This document shows, in pieces, positions 10,561 through 23,410 of a stretch of 64,000 bases of DNA. The stretch comes from Amblyomma americanum (taxonomy: Eukaryota > Arthropoda > Arachnida > Ixodida > Ixodidae): assembly GCF_052857255.1 (NCBI RefSeq), contig NC_135504.1, positions 142,874,121 through 142,938,120 of the forward strand, read 5' to 3'. Made by a program: the position numbers and the translations under genes. The notes under the pieces were generated by a model. It did no database searches, was not told the origin of the DNA, and worked only from the letters and a program-made list of their open reading frames with translations. Within the stretch, counting starts at the first letter, position 1, and each line of letters begins with the position of its first letter.

Positions 10561-13500
10561 TTTCAATCTACAACGATGTATCCCGTTGTTTTGAGCTGGA
10601 ATAGAAGTTTTCGCGCAGTTCTGAGAGAAAACGTTTACACCTTTCTCTCGTCTTCTCTTCGACGACTTGTAATATCGATGCTCGTAAATCTTGCTAGTTT
10701 CGATCTAAAATGATGTAACCCATTGTTCTGAGCCGGAATACATGTTTTGGCGCAGTTCTGAGAGAAAAAGTTTACACCTTTCCCTCGTCTACTATTCGAC
10801 GACTTGTAAAATCGATGCTCGTGAATCTTGCTAGTTTCGATCTAAAACGATGAATCCCGTTGTTTTGAGCCGGAATACAAGTTTTCGCGCAGTTCTGAGA
10901 GAAAAAGTTTACACCTTTCTCTCGTCTACTCTTCGAAGACTTGTAAAATCGATGCTCGTGAATCTTGCAAGTTTCGATCTAAAACGATGTAACCCGTTGT
11001 TTTGAGCCGGAATACAAGTTTTCGCGAGGTTCTGAGAGAAAAAGTTTACACCTTTCTCTCTTCTACTCTTCGACGACTTGTAAAATCGATGCTCGTGAAT
11101 CTTGCTGGTTTCGATCTAAAACGATGTATCCCGTTGTTTTGAGCCGGAATACAAGTTTTCGCGCAGTTCTGAGAGAGAACGTTTACACCTTTCTATCGTC
11201 TACTCTTCGACGACTTGTAAAATCGATGCTCGTGAATCTTGCAAGTTTCGATCTAAAACGATGTATCCCGTTGTTTTGAGCCGGAATACAAGTTTTCGCG
11301 CAGTTCTGAGAGAAAAAGTTTACACCTTTCTCTCGTCTACTCTTCGACGACTTGTAAAATCGATGCTATTGAATCTTGCTAGTTTCGATCTAAAACGATG
11401 TATCCCGTTGTTTTGATCCGGAATACAAGTTTTCGTGCAGTTCTGAGAGAAAAAGTTTACACCTTTCTCTCGTCTACTCTTCGACGACTTGTAAAATCAA
11501 TGCTCGTGAATCTTGCTAGTTTCGATCTACAACGATGTATCCCGTTGTTTTGAGCTGGAATAGAAGTTTTCGCGCAGTTCTGAGAGAAAAAGTTTACACC
11601 TTTCTCTCGTCTACTCTTCGACGACTTATAAAATCGATGCTCGTGAATCTTGCTGGTTTCAATCTAAAACTATGTATCCCGTTGTTTTGAGCCGGAATAC
11701 AAGTTTTCGCGCAGTTCTGAGAGAAAACGTTTACACCTTTCTATCGTCTACTCTTCGACGACTTGTAAAATCGATGTTCGTGAATCTTGCAAGTTTCGAT
11801 CTAAAACGATGTATCCCGTTGTTTTGAGCCGGAATACAAGTTTTCGCGCAGTTCTGAGAGAAAAAGTTTACACCTTTCTCTCGTCTACTGTTCGACGACT
11901 TGTAAAATCGATGCTGTGAATCTTGCTAGTTTCGACCTAAAACGATGTATCCCGTTGTTTTGAGCCGGAATGCAAGTTTTCGCGCAGTTCTGAGAGAAAA
12001 CGTTTACACCTTTCTCTCGTGTACTCTTCGACGACTTGTAAAATCGATGCTCGTGAATCTTGCTAGTTTCGATCTAAAACGATGAATCCCGTTGTTTTGA
12101 GCCGGAATACAAGTTTTCGCGCAGTTCTGAGAGAAAAAGTTTGCACCTTTCTCTCGTCTACTCTTCGACGACTTGTAAAACGATGCTCGTGAATCTTGCT
12201 AGTTTCGATCTAAAACGATGAATCCCGTTGTTTTGAGCCGGAATACAAGTTTTCGCGAGGTTCTGAGAGAAAAAGTTTACACCTTTCTCTCTTCTACTCT
12301 TCGACGACTTGTAAAATCGATGCTCGTGAATCTTGCTGGTTTCGATCTAAAACGATGTATCCCGTTGTTTTGAGCCGGAATACAAGTTTTCGTGCAGTTC
12401 TGAGAGAAAACGTTTACACCTTTCTATCGTCTACTCTTCGACGACTTGTAAAATCGATGCTCGTGAATCTTGCAAGTTTCGATCTAAAACGATGTATCCC
12501 GTTGTTTTGAGCCGGAATACAATTTTTCGCGCAGTTCTGAGATAAAAAGTTTACACCTTTCTCTCGTCTACTCTTCGACGACTTGTAAAATCGGTGCTAT
12601 TGAATCTTGCTAGTTTCGATCTAAAACGATGTATCCCGTTGTTTTGAGCAGGAATACAAGTTTTCGTGCAGTTCTGAGAGAAAAAGTTTACACCTTTCTC
12701 TCGTCTACTCTTCGACGACTTGTAATATCGATGCTCGTAAGTCTTGCTAGTTTTGATCTACAACGATGTATCCCGTTGTTTTGAGCCGCAATAGAAGTTT
12801 TCGCGCAGTTCTGAGAGAAAAAGTTTACACCTTTCTCTCGTCTTCTCTTCGACGACTTGTAATATCGATGCTCGTAAATCTTGCTAGTTTCGATCTAAAA
12901 CGATGTAACCCATTGTTCTGAGCCGGAATACAAGTTTTCGCGCAGTTCTGAGAGAAAAAGTTTACACCTTTCTCTCGTGTACTCTTCGACGACTTGTAAA
13001 ATCGATGCTCGTGAATCTTGCTAGTTTCGATCTAAAACGATGAATCGCGTTGTTTTGAGCCGGAATACAAGTTTTCGCGCAGTTCTGAGAGAAAAAGTTT
13101 ACACCTTTCTCTCGTCTACTCTTCGACGACTTGTAAAATCGATGCTCGTGAATCTTGCAAGTTTCGGTCTAAAACGATGTAACCCGTTGTTTTGAGCCGG
13201 AATAAAAGTTTTCGCGAGGTTCTGAGGGTAAAAGTTTACACCTTTCTCTCGTCTACTCTTCGACGACTTGTAAAATCGATGCTCGTGAATCTTGCAAGTT
13301 TCGATCTAAAACGATGTAACCCGTTGTTTTGAGCCGGAATACAAGTTTTCGCGAGGTTCTGAGAGAAAAAGTTTACACCTTTCTCTCTTCTACTCTTCGA
13401 CGACTTGTAAAATCGATGCTCGTGAATCTTGCTGGTTTCGATCTAAAACGATGTATCCCGTTGTTTTGAGCCGGAATACAAGTTTTCGCGCAGTTCTGAG

Positions 13501-14527
13501 AGAAAACGTTTACACCTTTCTATCGTCTACTCTTCGACGACTTGTAAAATCGATGTTCGTGAATCTTGCAAATTTCGATCTAAAACGATGTATCCCGTTG
13601 TTTTGAGCCGGAATACAAGTTTTCGCGCAGTTCTGAGAGAAAAAGTTTACACCTTTCTCTCGTCTACTCTTCGACGACTTGTAAAATCGATGCTATTGAA
13701 TCTTGCTAGTTTCGATCTAAAACGATGTATCCCGTTGCTTTGAGCCGGAATACAAGTTTTCGTGCAGTTCTGAGAGAAAAAGTTTACACCTTTCTCTCGT
13801 CTACTCTTCGACGACTTGTAAATAAATGCTCGTGAATCTTGCTAGTTTCGATCTACAACGATGTATCCCGTTGTTTTGAGCTGGAATAGAAGTTTTCGCG
13901 CAGTTCTGAGAGAAAAAGTTTACACCTTTCTCTCGTCTACTCTTCGACGACTTGTAATATCGATGCTCGTAAGTCTTGCTAGTTTCCATCTACAACGATG
14001 TATCCCGTTGTTTTGAGCTGGAATAGAAATTTTCGCGCAGTTCTGAGAGAAAACGTTTACACCTTTCTCTCGTCTTCTCTTCGACGACTTGTAATATCGA
14101 TGCTCGTAAATCTTGCTAGTTTCGATCTAAAATGATGTAACCCATTGTTCTGAGCCGGAATACAAGTTTTGGCGCAGTTCTGAGAGAAAAAGTTTACACC
14201 TTTCCCTCGTCTACTATTCGACGACTTGTAAAATCGATGCTCGTGAATCTTGCTAGTTTCGATCTAAAACGATGAATCCCGTTGTTTTGAGCCGGAATAC
14301 AAGTTTTCGCGCAGTTCTGAGAAAAAAAGTTTACACCTTTCTCTCGTCTACTCCTCGACGACTTGTAAAATCGATGCTCGTGAATCATGCTAGTTTCGAT
14401 CTAAACGATGTATCCCGTTGTTTTGAGCCGGAATACAAGTTTTCGCGCAGTTCTGAAAGAAAAAGTTTACACCTTTCTCTCTTCTACTCTTCGACGACTT
14501 GTAAAATCGATGCTCGTGAATCTTGCA
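10561..14527 (+). repeat. Domain 1d: satellite monomers with mixed HOR order
   Basis: About 29 monomers, no gene. Positions about 10,570-11,100 match about 14,540-15,070 at 3,969 bp (29 monomers less 4 bp), both carrying the rare atacatgttttggc marker. Positions about 12,300-13,900 repeat 9,000-10,550. Small indels include gctgtgaatc (1 bp lost, near 11,915) and aaaacgatgctc (1 bp lost, near 12,178). A monomer near 13,820 has gtaaataaatgc, also 1 bp short. Confidence 0.8.
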
Positions 14528-16580
14528 AGTTTCGATCTACAACGATGTATCCCGTTGTTTTGAGCTGGAATAGAAGTTTTCGCGCAGTTCTGAGAGAAAA
14601 CGTTTACACCTTTCTCTCGTCTTCTCTTCGACGACTTGTAATATCGATGCTCGTAAATCTTGCTAGTTTCGATCTAAAATGATGTAACCCATTGTTCTGA
14701 GCCGGAATACATGTTTTGGCGCAGTTCTGAGAGAAAAAGTTTACACCTTTCCCTCGTCTACTATTCGACGACTTGTAAAATCGATGCTCGTGAATCTTGC
14801 TAGTTTCGATCTAAAACGATGAATCCCGTTGTTTTGAGCCGGAATACAAGTTTTCGCGCAGTTCTGAGGGAAAAAGTTTACACCTTTCTCTCGTCTACTC
14901 TTCGAAGACTTGTAAAATCGATGCTCGTGAATCTTGCAAGTTTCGATCTAAAACGATGTAACCCGTTGTTTTGAGCCGGAATACAAGTTTTCGCGAGGTT
15001 CTGAGAGAAAAAGTTTACAACTTTCTCTCTTCTACTCTTCGACGACTTGTAAAATCGATGCTCGTGAATCTTGCTGGTTTCGATCTAAAACGATGTATTC
15101 CGTTGTTTTGAGCTGGAATAGAAGTTTTCGCGCAGTTCTGAGAGAAAAAGTTTACACCTTTCTCTCGTCTTCTCTTCGACGACTTGTAATATCGATGCTC
15201 GTAAATCTTGCTAGTTTCGATCTAAAACGATGTAACCCATTGTTCTGAGCCGGAATACAAGTTTTGGCGCAGTTCTGAGAGAAAAAGTTTACACCTTTCC
15301 CTCGTCTACTATTCGACGACTTGTAAAATCGATGCTCGTGAATCTTGCTAGTTTCGACCTAAAACGATGTATCCCGTTGTTTTGAGCCGGAATGCAAGTT
15401 TTCGCGCAGTTCTGAGAGAAAAAGTTTACACCTTTCTCTCGTGTACTCTTCGACGACTTGTAAAATCGATGCTCGTGAATCTTGCTGGTTTCAATCTAAA
15501 ACGATGTATCCCGTTGGTTTGAGCCGGAATACAAGTTTTCGCGCAGTTCTGAGAGAAAACGTTTACACCTTTCTATCGTCTACTCTTCGACGACTTGTAA
15601 AATCGATGTTCATGAATCTTGCAAGTTTCGATCTAAAACGATGTATCCCGTTGTTTTGAGCCGGAATACAAGTTTTCGCGCAGTTCTGAGAGAAAAAGTT
15701 TACACCTTTCTCTCATCTACTCTTCGACGACTTGTAAAATCGATGCTGTGAATCTTGCTAGTTTCGACCTAAAACGATGTATCCCGTTGTTTTGAGCCGG
15801 AATGCAAGTTTTCGCGCAGTTCTGAGAGAAAAAGTTTACACCTTTCTCTCGTCTACTCTTCGACGACTTGTAAAATCGATGCTGTGAATCTTGCTAGTTT
15901 CGACCTAAAACGATGTATCCCGTTGTTTTGAGCCGGAATGCAAGTTTTCGCGCAGTTCTGAGAGAAAACGTTTACACCTTTCTCTCGTGTACTCTTCGAC
16001 GACTTGTAAAATCGATGTTCGTGAATCTTGCAAGTTTCGATCTAAAACGATGTATTCCGTTGTTTTGAGCCGGAATACAAGTTTTCGCGCAGTTCTGAGA
16101 GAAAACGTTTACACCTTTCTATCGTCTACTCTTCGACGACTTGTAAAATCGATGTTCGTGAATCTTGCAAGTTTCGATCTAAAACGATGTATCCCGTTGT
16201 TTTGAGCCGGAATACAAGTTTTCGCGCAGTTCTGAGAGAAAAAGTTTACACCTTTCTCTCGTCTACTCTTCGACGACTTGTAAAATCGATGCTGTGAATC
16301 TTGCTAGTTTCGACCTAAAACGATGTATCCCGTTGTTTTGAGCCGGAATGCAAGTTTTCGCGCAGTTCTGAGAGAAAACGTTTACACCTTTCTCTCGTGT
16401 ACTCTTCGACGACTTGTAAAATCGATGTTCGTGAATCTTGCAAGTTTCGATCTAAAACGATGTATTCCGTTGTTTTGAGCTGGAATAGAAGTTTTCGCGC
16501 AGTTCTGAGAGAAAAAAGTTTACACCTTTCTCTCGTCTACTCTTCGACGACTTGTAAAATCGATGCTATTGAATCTTGCT
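14528..16580 (+). repeat. 15-mer HOR unit, copy A (2,053 bp)
   Basis: Fifteen monomers form one unit immediately followed by a nearly perfect second copy. The length is 15 x 137 less 2: three monomers read gctgtgaatc (1 bp short each) and one has a sixth A before gtttacacc (1 bp long). Reading both copies side by side I found a single difference, an a at 15,612 where copy B has g. The left edge is set by gcaagt against gctagt at 14,527 and 16,580. No gene. Confidence 0.93.
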
Positions 16581-18633
16581 AGTTTCGATCTACAACGATG
16601 TATCCCGTTGTTTTGAGCTGGAATAGAAGTTTTCGCGCAGTTCTGAGAGAAAACGTTTACACCTTTCTCTCGTCTTCTCTTCGACGACTTGTAATATCGA
16701 TGCTCGTAAATCTTGCTAGTTTCGATCTAAAATGATGTAACCCATTGTTCTGAGCCGGAATACATGTTTTGGCGCAGTTCTGAGAGAAAAAGTTTACACC
16801 TTTCCCTCGTCTACTATTCGACGACTTGTAAAATCGATGCTCGTGAATCTTGCTAGTTTCGATCTAAAACGATGAATCCCGTTGTTTTGAGCCGGAATAC
16901 AAGTTTTCGCGCAGTTCTGAGGGAAAAAGTTTACACCTTTCTCTCGTCTACTCTTCGAAGACTTGTAAAATCGATGCTCGTGAATCTTGCAAGTTTCGAT
17001 CTAAAACGATGTAACCCGTTGTTTTGAGCCGGAATACAAGTTTTCGCGAGGTTCTGAGAGAAAAAGTTTACAACTTTCTCTCTTCTACTCTTCGACGACT
17101 TGTAAAATCGATGCTCGTGAATCTTGCTGGTTTCGATCTAAAACGATGTATTCCGTTGTTTTGAGCTGGAATAGAAGTTTTCGCGCAGTTCTGAGAGAAA
17201 AAGTTTACACCTTTCTCTCGTCTTCTCTTCGACGACTTGTAATATCGATGCTCGTAAATCTTGCTAGTTTCGATCTAAAACGATGTAACCCATTGTTCTG
17301 AGCCGGAATACAAGTTTTGGCGCAGTTCTGAGAGAAAAAGTTTACACCTTTCCCTCGTCTACTATTCGACGACTTGTAAAATCGATGCTCGTGAATCTTG
17401 CTAGTTTCGACCTAAAACGATGTATCCCGTTGTTTTGAGCCGGAATGCAAGTTTTCGCGCAGTTCTGAGAGAAAAAGTTTACACCTTTCTCTCGTGTACT
17501 CTTCGACGACTTGTAAAATCGATGCTCGTGAATCTTGCTGGTTTCAATCTAAAACGATGTATCCCGTTGGTTTGAGCCGGAATACAAGTTTTCGCGCAGT
17601 TCTGAGAGAAAACGTTTACACCTTTCTATCGTCTACTCTTCGACGACTTGTAAAATCGATGTTCGTGAATCTTGCAAGTTTCGATCTAAAACGATGTATC
17701 CCGTTGTTTTGAGCCGGAATACAAGTTTTCGCGCAGTTCTGAGAGAAAAAGTTTACACCTTTCTCTCATCTACTCTTCGACGACTTGTAAAATCGATGCT
17801 GTGAATCTTGCTAGTTTCGACCTAAAACGATGTATCCCGTTGTTTTGAGCCGGAATGCAAGTTTTCGCGCAGTTCTGAGAGAAAAAGTTTACACCTTTCT
17901 CTCGTCTACTCTTCGACGACTTGTAAAATCGATGCTGTGAATCTTGCTAGTTTCGACCTAAAACGATGTATCCCGTTGTTTTGAGCCGGAATGCAAGTTT
18001 TCGCGCAGTTCTGAGAGAAAACGTTTACACCTTTCTCTCGTGTACTCTTCGACGACTTGTAAAATCGATGTTCGTGAATCTTGCAAGTTTCGATCTAAAA
18101 CGATGTATTCCGTTGTTTTGAGCCGGAATACAAGTTTTCGCGCAGTTCTGAGAGAAAACGTTTACACCTTTCTATCGTCTACTCTTCGACGACTTGTAAA
18201 ATCGATGTTCGTGAATCTTGCAAGTTTCGATCTAAAACGATGTATCCCGTTGTTTTGAGCCGGAATACAAGTTTTCGCGCAGTTCTGAGAGAAAAAGTTT
18301 ACACCTTTCTCTCGTCTACTCTTCGACGACTTGTAAAATCGATGCTGTGAATCTTGCTAGTTTCGACCTAAAACGATGTATCCCGTTGTTTTGAGCCGGA
18401 ATGCAAGTTTTCGCGCAGTTCTGAGAGAAAACGTTTACACCTTTCTCTCGTGTACTCTTCGACGACTTGTAAAATCGATGTTCGTGAATCTTGCAAGTTT
18501 CGATCTAAAACGATGTATTCCGTTGTTTTGAGCTGGAATAGAAGTTTTCGCGCAGTTCTGAGAGAAAAAAGTTTACACCTTTCTCTCGTCTACTCTTCGA
18601 CGACTTGTAAAATCGATGCTATTGAATCTTGCT
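16581..18633 (+). repeat. 15-mer HOR unit, copy B (2,053 bp)
   Basis: Direct tandem copy of the preceding 2,053-bp unit. All private markers recur at the same offset: atacatgttttggc, ctgagggaaaaag, acaactttc, ccgttggtttgag and ctctcatctac. Identity continues about 12 bp past the unit end and then stops at ctaaaacaatg, where copy A leads into ctacaacg. The near-identity implies a very recent duplication, conversion, or an assembly artefact. Confidence 0.93.
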
Positions 18634-18914
18634 AGTTTCGATCTAAAACAATGTATCCCGTTGCTTCGAGCCGGAATACAAGTTTTCGTGCAGTTCTGAG
18701 AGAAAAAGTTTACACCTTTCTCTCGTCTACTCTTCGACGACTTGTAATATCGATGCTCGTAAGTCTTGCTAGTTTCGATCTACAACGATGTATCCCGTTG
18801 TTTTGAGCTGGAATAGAAGTTTTCGCGCAGTTCTGAGAGAAAAAGTTTACACCTTTCTCTCGTCTACTCTTCGACGACTTGTAATATCGATGCTCGTAAG
18901 TCTTGCTAGTTTCG
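18634..18914 (+). repeat. Two linking monomers after the 15-mer pair
   Basis: Satellite monomers of the gcttcgagcc and ctggaatagaag types sit between the 2,053-bp pair and the 4.4-kb block. The ttgcttcgagcc variant at about 18,660 is the first of a set that becomes frequent from 22 to 34 kb. No gene. Confidence 0.75.
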
Positions 18915-21900
18915 ATCTAAAACGATGTATCCCGTTGTTTTGAGCCGGAATACAAGTTTTCGCGAGGTTCTGAGAGAAAAAGTTTACACCTTTCTCTCTT
19001 CTACTCTTCGACGACTTGTAAAATCGATGCTCGTGAATCATGCTAGTTTCGATCTAAACGATGTATCCCGTTGTTTTGAGCCGGAATACAAGTTTTCGCG
19101 CAGTTCTGAAAGAAAAAGTTTACACCTTTCTCTCGTGTGCTCTTCGACGACTTGTGAAATCGATACTCAAGAATCTTGCTAGATTCGATCTAAAACGATG
19201 TGTCCCGTTGTTTTGAGCCGGAATACAAGTTTTCGCGCATTTCTGAGAGAAAAAGTTTACACATTTCTCTCGTCTACTCTTCGACGACTTGTAATATCGA
19301 TGCTCGTGAATCTTGCTAGTTTCGATCTAAAACGATGAATCCCGTTGTTTTGAGCCGGAATACAAGTTTTCGCGAGGTTCTGAGAGAAAAAGTTTACACC
19401 TTTCTCTCTTCTACTCTTCGACGACTTGTAAAATCGATGCTCGTGAATCTTGCTGGTTTCGATCTAAAACGATGTATCCCGTTGTTTTGAGCCGGAATAC
19501 AAGTTTTCGCGCAGTTATGAGAGAAAACGTTTACACCTTTCTATCGTCTACTCTTCGACGACTTGTAAAATCGATGCTCGTGAATCTTGCAAGTTTCGAT
19601 CTAAAACGATGTATCCCGTTGTTTTGAGCCGGAATACAATTTTTCGCGCAGTTCTGAGATAAAAAGTTTACACCTTTCTCTCGTCTACTCTTCGACGACT
19701 TGTAAAATCGATGCTATTGAATCTTGCTAGTTTCGATCTAAAACGATGTATCCCGTTGTTTTGAGCAGGAATACAAGTTTTCGTGCAGTTCTGAGAGAAA
19801 AAGTTTACACCTTTCTCTCGTCTACTCTTCGACGACTTGTAAAATCAATGCTCGTGAATCTTGCTAGTTTCGATCTACAACTATGTATTCCGTTGTTTTG
19901 AGCTGGAATAGATGTTTTCGCGCAGTTCTGAGAGAAAAAGTTTACACCTTTCTCTCGTCTACTCTTCGACGACTTGTAATATCGATGCTCGTAAGTCTTG
20001 CTAGTTTTGATCTACAACGATGTATCCCGTTGTTTTGAGCCGGAATAGAAGTTTTCGCGCAGTTCTGAGAGAAAAAGTTTACACCTTTCTCTCGTCTTCT
20101 CTTCGACGACTTGTAATATCGATGCTCGTAAATCTTGCTAGTTTCGATCTAAAACGATGTAACCCATTGTTCTGAGCCGGAATACAAGTTTTCGCGCAGT
20201 TCTGAGAGAAAAAGTTTACACCTTTCTCTCGTGTACTCTTCGACGACTTGTAAAATCGATGCTCGTGAATCTTGCTAGTTTCGATCTAAAACGATGAATC
20301 GCGTTGTTTTGAGCCGGAATACAAGTTTTCGCGCAGTTCTGAGAGAAAAAGTTTACACCTTTCTCTCGTCTACTCTTCGACGACTTGTAAAATCGATGCT
20401 CGTGAATCTTGCAAGTTTCGGTCTAAAACGATGTAACCCGTTGTTTTGAGCCGGAATACAAGTTTTCGCGAGGTTCTGAGGGTAAAAGTTTACACCTTTC
20501 TCTCGTCTACTCTTCGACGACTTGTAAAATCGATGCTCGTGAATCTTGCAAGTTTCGATCTAAAACGATGTAACCCGTTGTTTTTAGCCGGAATACAAGT
20601 TTTCGCGAGGTTCTGAGAGAAAAAGTTTACACCTTTCTCTCTTCTACTCTTCGACGACTTTTAAAATCGATGCTCGTGAATCTTGCTGGTTTCGATCTAA
20701 AACGATGTATCCCGTTGTTTTGAGCCGGAATACAAGTTTTCGCGCAGTTCTGAGAGAAAACGTTTACACCTTTCTATCGTCTACTCTTCGACGACTTGTA
20801 AAATCGATGTTCGTGAATCTTGCAAATTTCGATCCAAAACGATGTATCCCGTTGTTTTGAGCCGGAATACAAGTTTTCGCGCAGTTCTGAGAGAAAAAGT
20901 TTACACCTTTCTCTCGTCTACTCTTCGACGACTTGTAAAATCGATGCTATTGAATCTTGCTAGTTTCGATCTAAAACGATGTATCCCGTTGCTTTGAGCC
21001 GGAATACAAGTTTTCGTGCAGTTCTGAGAGAAAAAGTTTACACCTTTCTCTCGTCTACTTTTCGAAGACTTGTAAAATCGATGCTATTGAATCTTGCTAG
21101 TTTCGATCTAAAACGATGTATCCCGTTGTTTTGAGCCGGAATACAAGTTTTCGCGAGGTTCTGAGAGAAAAAGTTTACACCTTTCTCTCGTCTACTCCTC
21201 GACGACTTGTAAAATCGATGCTCGTGAATCATGCTAGTTTCGATCTAAACGATGTATCCCGTTGTTTTGAGCCGGAATACAAGTTTTCGCGCAGTTCTGA
21301 AAGAAAAAGTTTACACCTTTCTCTCTTCTACTCTTCGATGACTTGTAAAATCGATGCTCGTAAATCTTGCTAGTTTCGATCTACAACGATGTATCCCGTT
21401 GTTTTGAGCTGGAATAGAAGTTTTCGCGCAGTTCTGAGAGAAAAAGTTTACACCTTTCTCTCGTCTACTCTTCGACGACTTGTAAAATCAATGCTATTGA
21501 ATCTTGTTAGTTTCAATCTAAAACGATGTATCCCGTTGTTTTGAGCCGGAATACAAGTTTTCGTGCAGTTCTGAGAGAAAAAGTTTACACCTTTCTCTCG
21601 TCTACTCTTCGACGACTTGTAAAATCAATGCTCGTGAATCTTGCTAGTTTCGATCGACAACGATGTATCCCGTTGTTTTGAGCTGGAATAGAAGTTTTCG
21701 CGCAGTTCTGAGAGAAAAAGTTTACACCTTTCTCTCGTCTACTCTTCGACGACTTGTAATATCGATGCTCGTAAGTCTTGCTAGTTTCGATCTACAACGA
21801 TGTATCCCGTTGTTTTGAGCTGGAATAGAAGTTTTCGCGCAGTTCTGAGAGAAAAACTTTACACCTTTCTCTCGTCTTCTCTTCGACGACTTGTAATATC

Positions 21901-23410
21901 GATGCTCGTAAATCTTGCTAGTTTCGATCTAAAACGACGTAACCCATTGTTCTGAGCCGGAATACAAGTTTTGGCGCAGTTCTGAGAGAAAAAGTTTACA
22001 CCTTTCCCTCGTCTACTATTCGACGACTTGTAAAATCGATGCTCGTGAATCTTGCTAGTTTCAACCTAAAACGATGTATCCCGTTGTTTTGAGCCGGAAT
22101 GCAAGTTTTCGCGCAGTTCTGAGAGAAAAAGTTTACACCTTTCTCTCGTGTACTCTTCGACGACTTGTAAAATCGATGCTCGTGAATCTTGCTAGTTTCG
22201 ATCTAAAACGATGTATCCCGTTGTTTTGAGCCGGAATACAAGTTTTCGCGCAGTTCTGAGAGAAAAAGTTTACACCTTTCTCTCGTCTACTCTTCAACGA
22301 CTTGTAAAATCGATGCTATTGAATCTTGCTAGTTTCGATCTAAAACGATGTATCCCGTTGCTTCGAGCCGGAATACAAGTTTTCGTGCAGTTCTGAGAGA
22401 AAAAGTTTACACCTTTCTCTCGTCTACTCTTCGACGACTTGTAAAATCAATGATGGTGAATCTTGCTAGATTCGATCTACAACGATGTATTCCGTTGTTT
22501 TGAGCTGGAATAGAAGTTTTCGCGCAGTTCTGAGAGAAAAAGTTTACACCTTTCCCTCGTCTACTATTCGACGACTTGTAAAATCGATGCTGTGAATGTT
22601 GCTAGTTTCTACCTAAAACAATGTATCCCGTGTTTTTGAGCCGGAATGCAAGTTTTCGCGCAGTTCTGAGAGAAAAAGTTTACACCTTTCTCTCGTGTAC
22701 TCTTCGACGACTTGTAAAATCGATGCTCGTGAATCTTGCTAGTTTCGATCTAAAACGATGAATCCCGTTGTTTTGAGCCGGAATACAAGTTTTCGCGCAG
22801 TTCTGAGAGAAAAAGTTTGCACCTTTCTCTCGTCTACTCTTCGACGACTTGTAAAATCGATGCTCGTGAATCTTGCTGGTTTCGATCTAAAACGATGTAT
22901 CCCGTTGTTTTGAGCCGGAATACAAGTTTTCGCGCAGTTCTGAGAGAAAACGTTTACACCTTTCTATCGTCTACTCTTCGACGACTTGTAAAATTGATGT
23001 TCGTGAATCTTGCAAGTTTCGATCTAAAACGATGTATCCCGTTGTTTTGAGCCGGAATACAAGTTTTCGCGCAGTTCTGAGAGAAAAAGTTTACACCTTT
23101 CTCTCGTCTACTCTTCGACGACTTGTAAAATCGATGCTATTGAATCTTGCTAGTTTCGATCTAAAACGATGTATCCCGTTGCTTCGAGCCGGAATACAAG
23201 TTTTCGTGCAGTTCTGAGAGAAAAAGTTTACACCTTTCTCTCGTCTACTCTTCGACGACTTGTAATATCGATGCTCGTAAGTCTTGCTAGTTTCGATATA
23301 CAACGATGTATCCCGTTGTTTTGAGCTGAAATAGAAGTTTTCGCGCAGTTCTGAGAGGCAAAGTTTACACCTTTCTCTCGTCTTCTCTTCGACGACTTGT
23401 AATATCGATG
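18915..23410 (+). repeat. 4.4-kb HOR block, copy 1
   Basis: This block of about 33 monomers is repeated at about 23,570-27,787. The offset is 4,655 bp up to about 19,700, then 3,969 bp from about 20,430 to 21,000, then 4,379 bp from about 21,040 to the end. Copy 2 therefore lacks five monomers and then gains three. Shared rare markers include gatgtgtcccg, ctgagataaaaag, gtttttagccgg, gacttttaaaatc, gatcgacaacg, tcaacctaaaacg, gtttgcacc and gagaggcaaag. No gene or non-satellite insert. Confidence 0.88.

Noticed and set aside
14272..14682. 136-codon open frame as a possible gene
   Set aside because: Satellite read-through over three monomers. The same peptide pieces appear in other frames and places.
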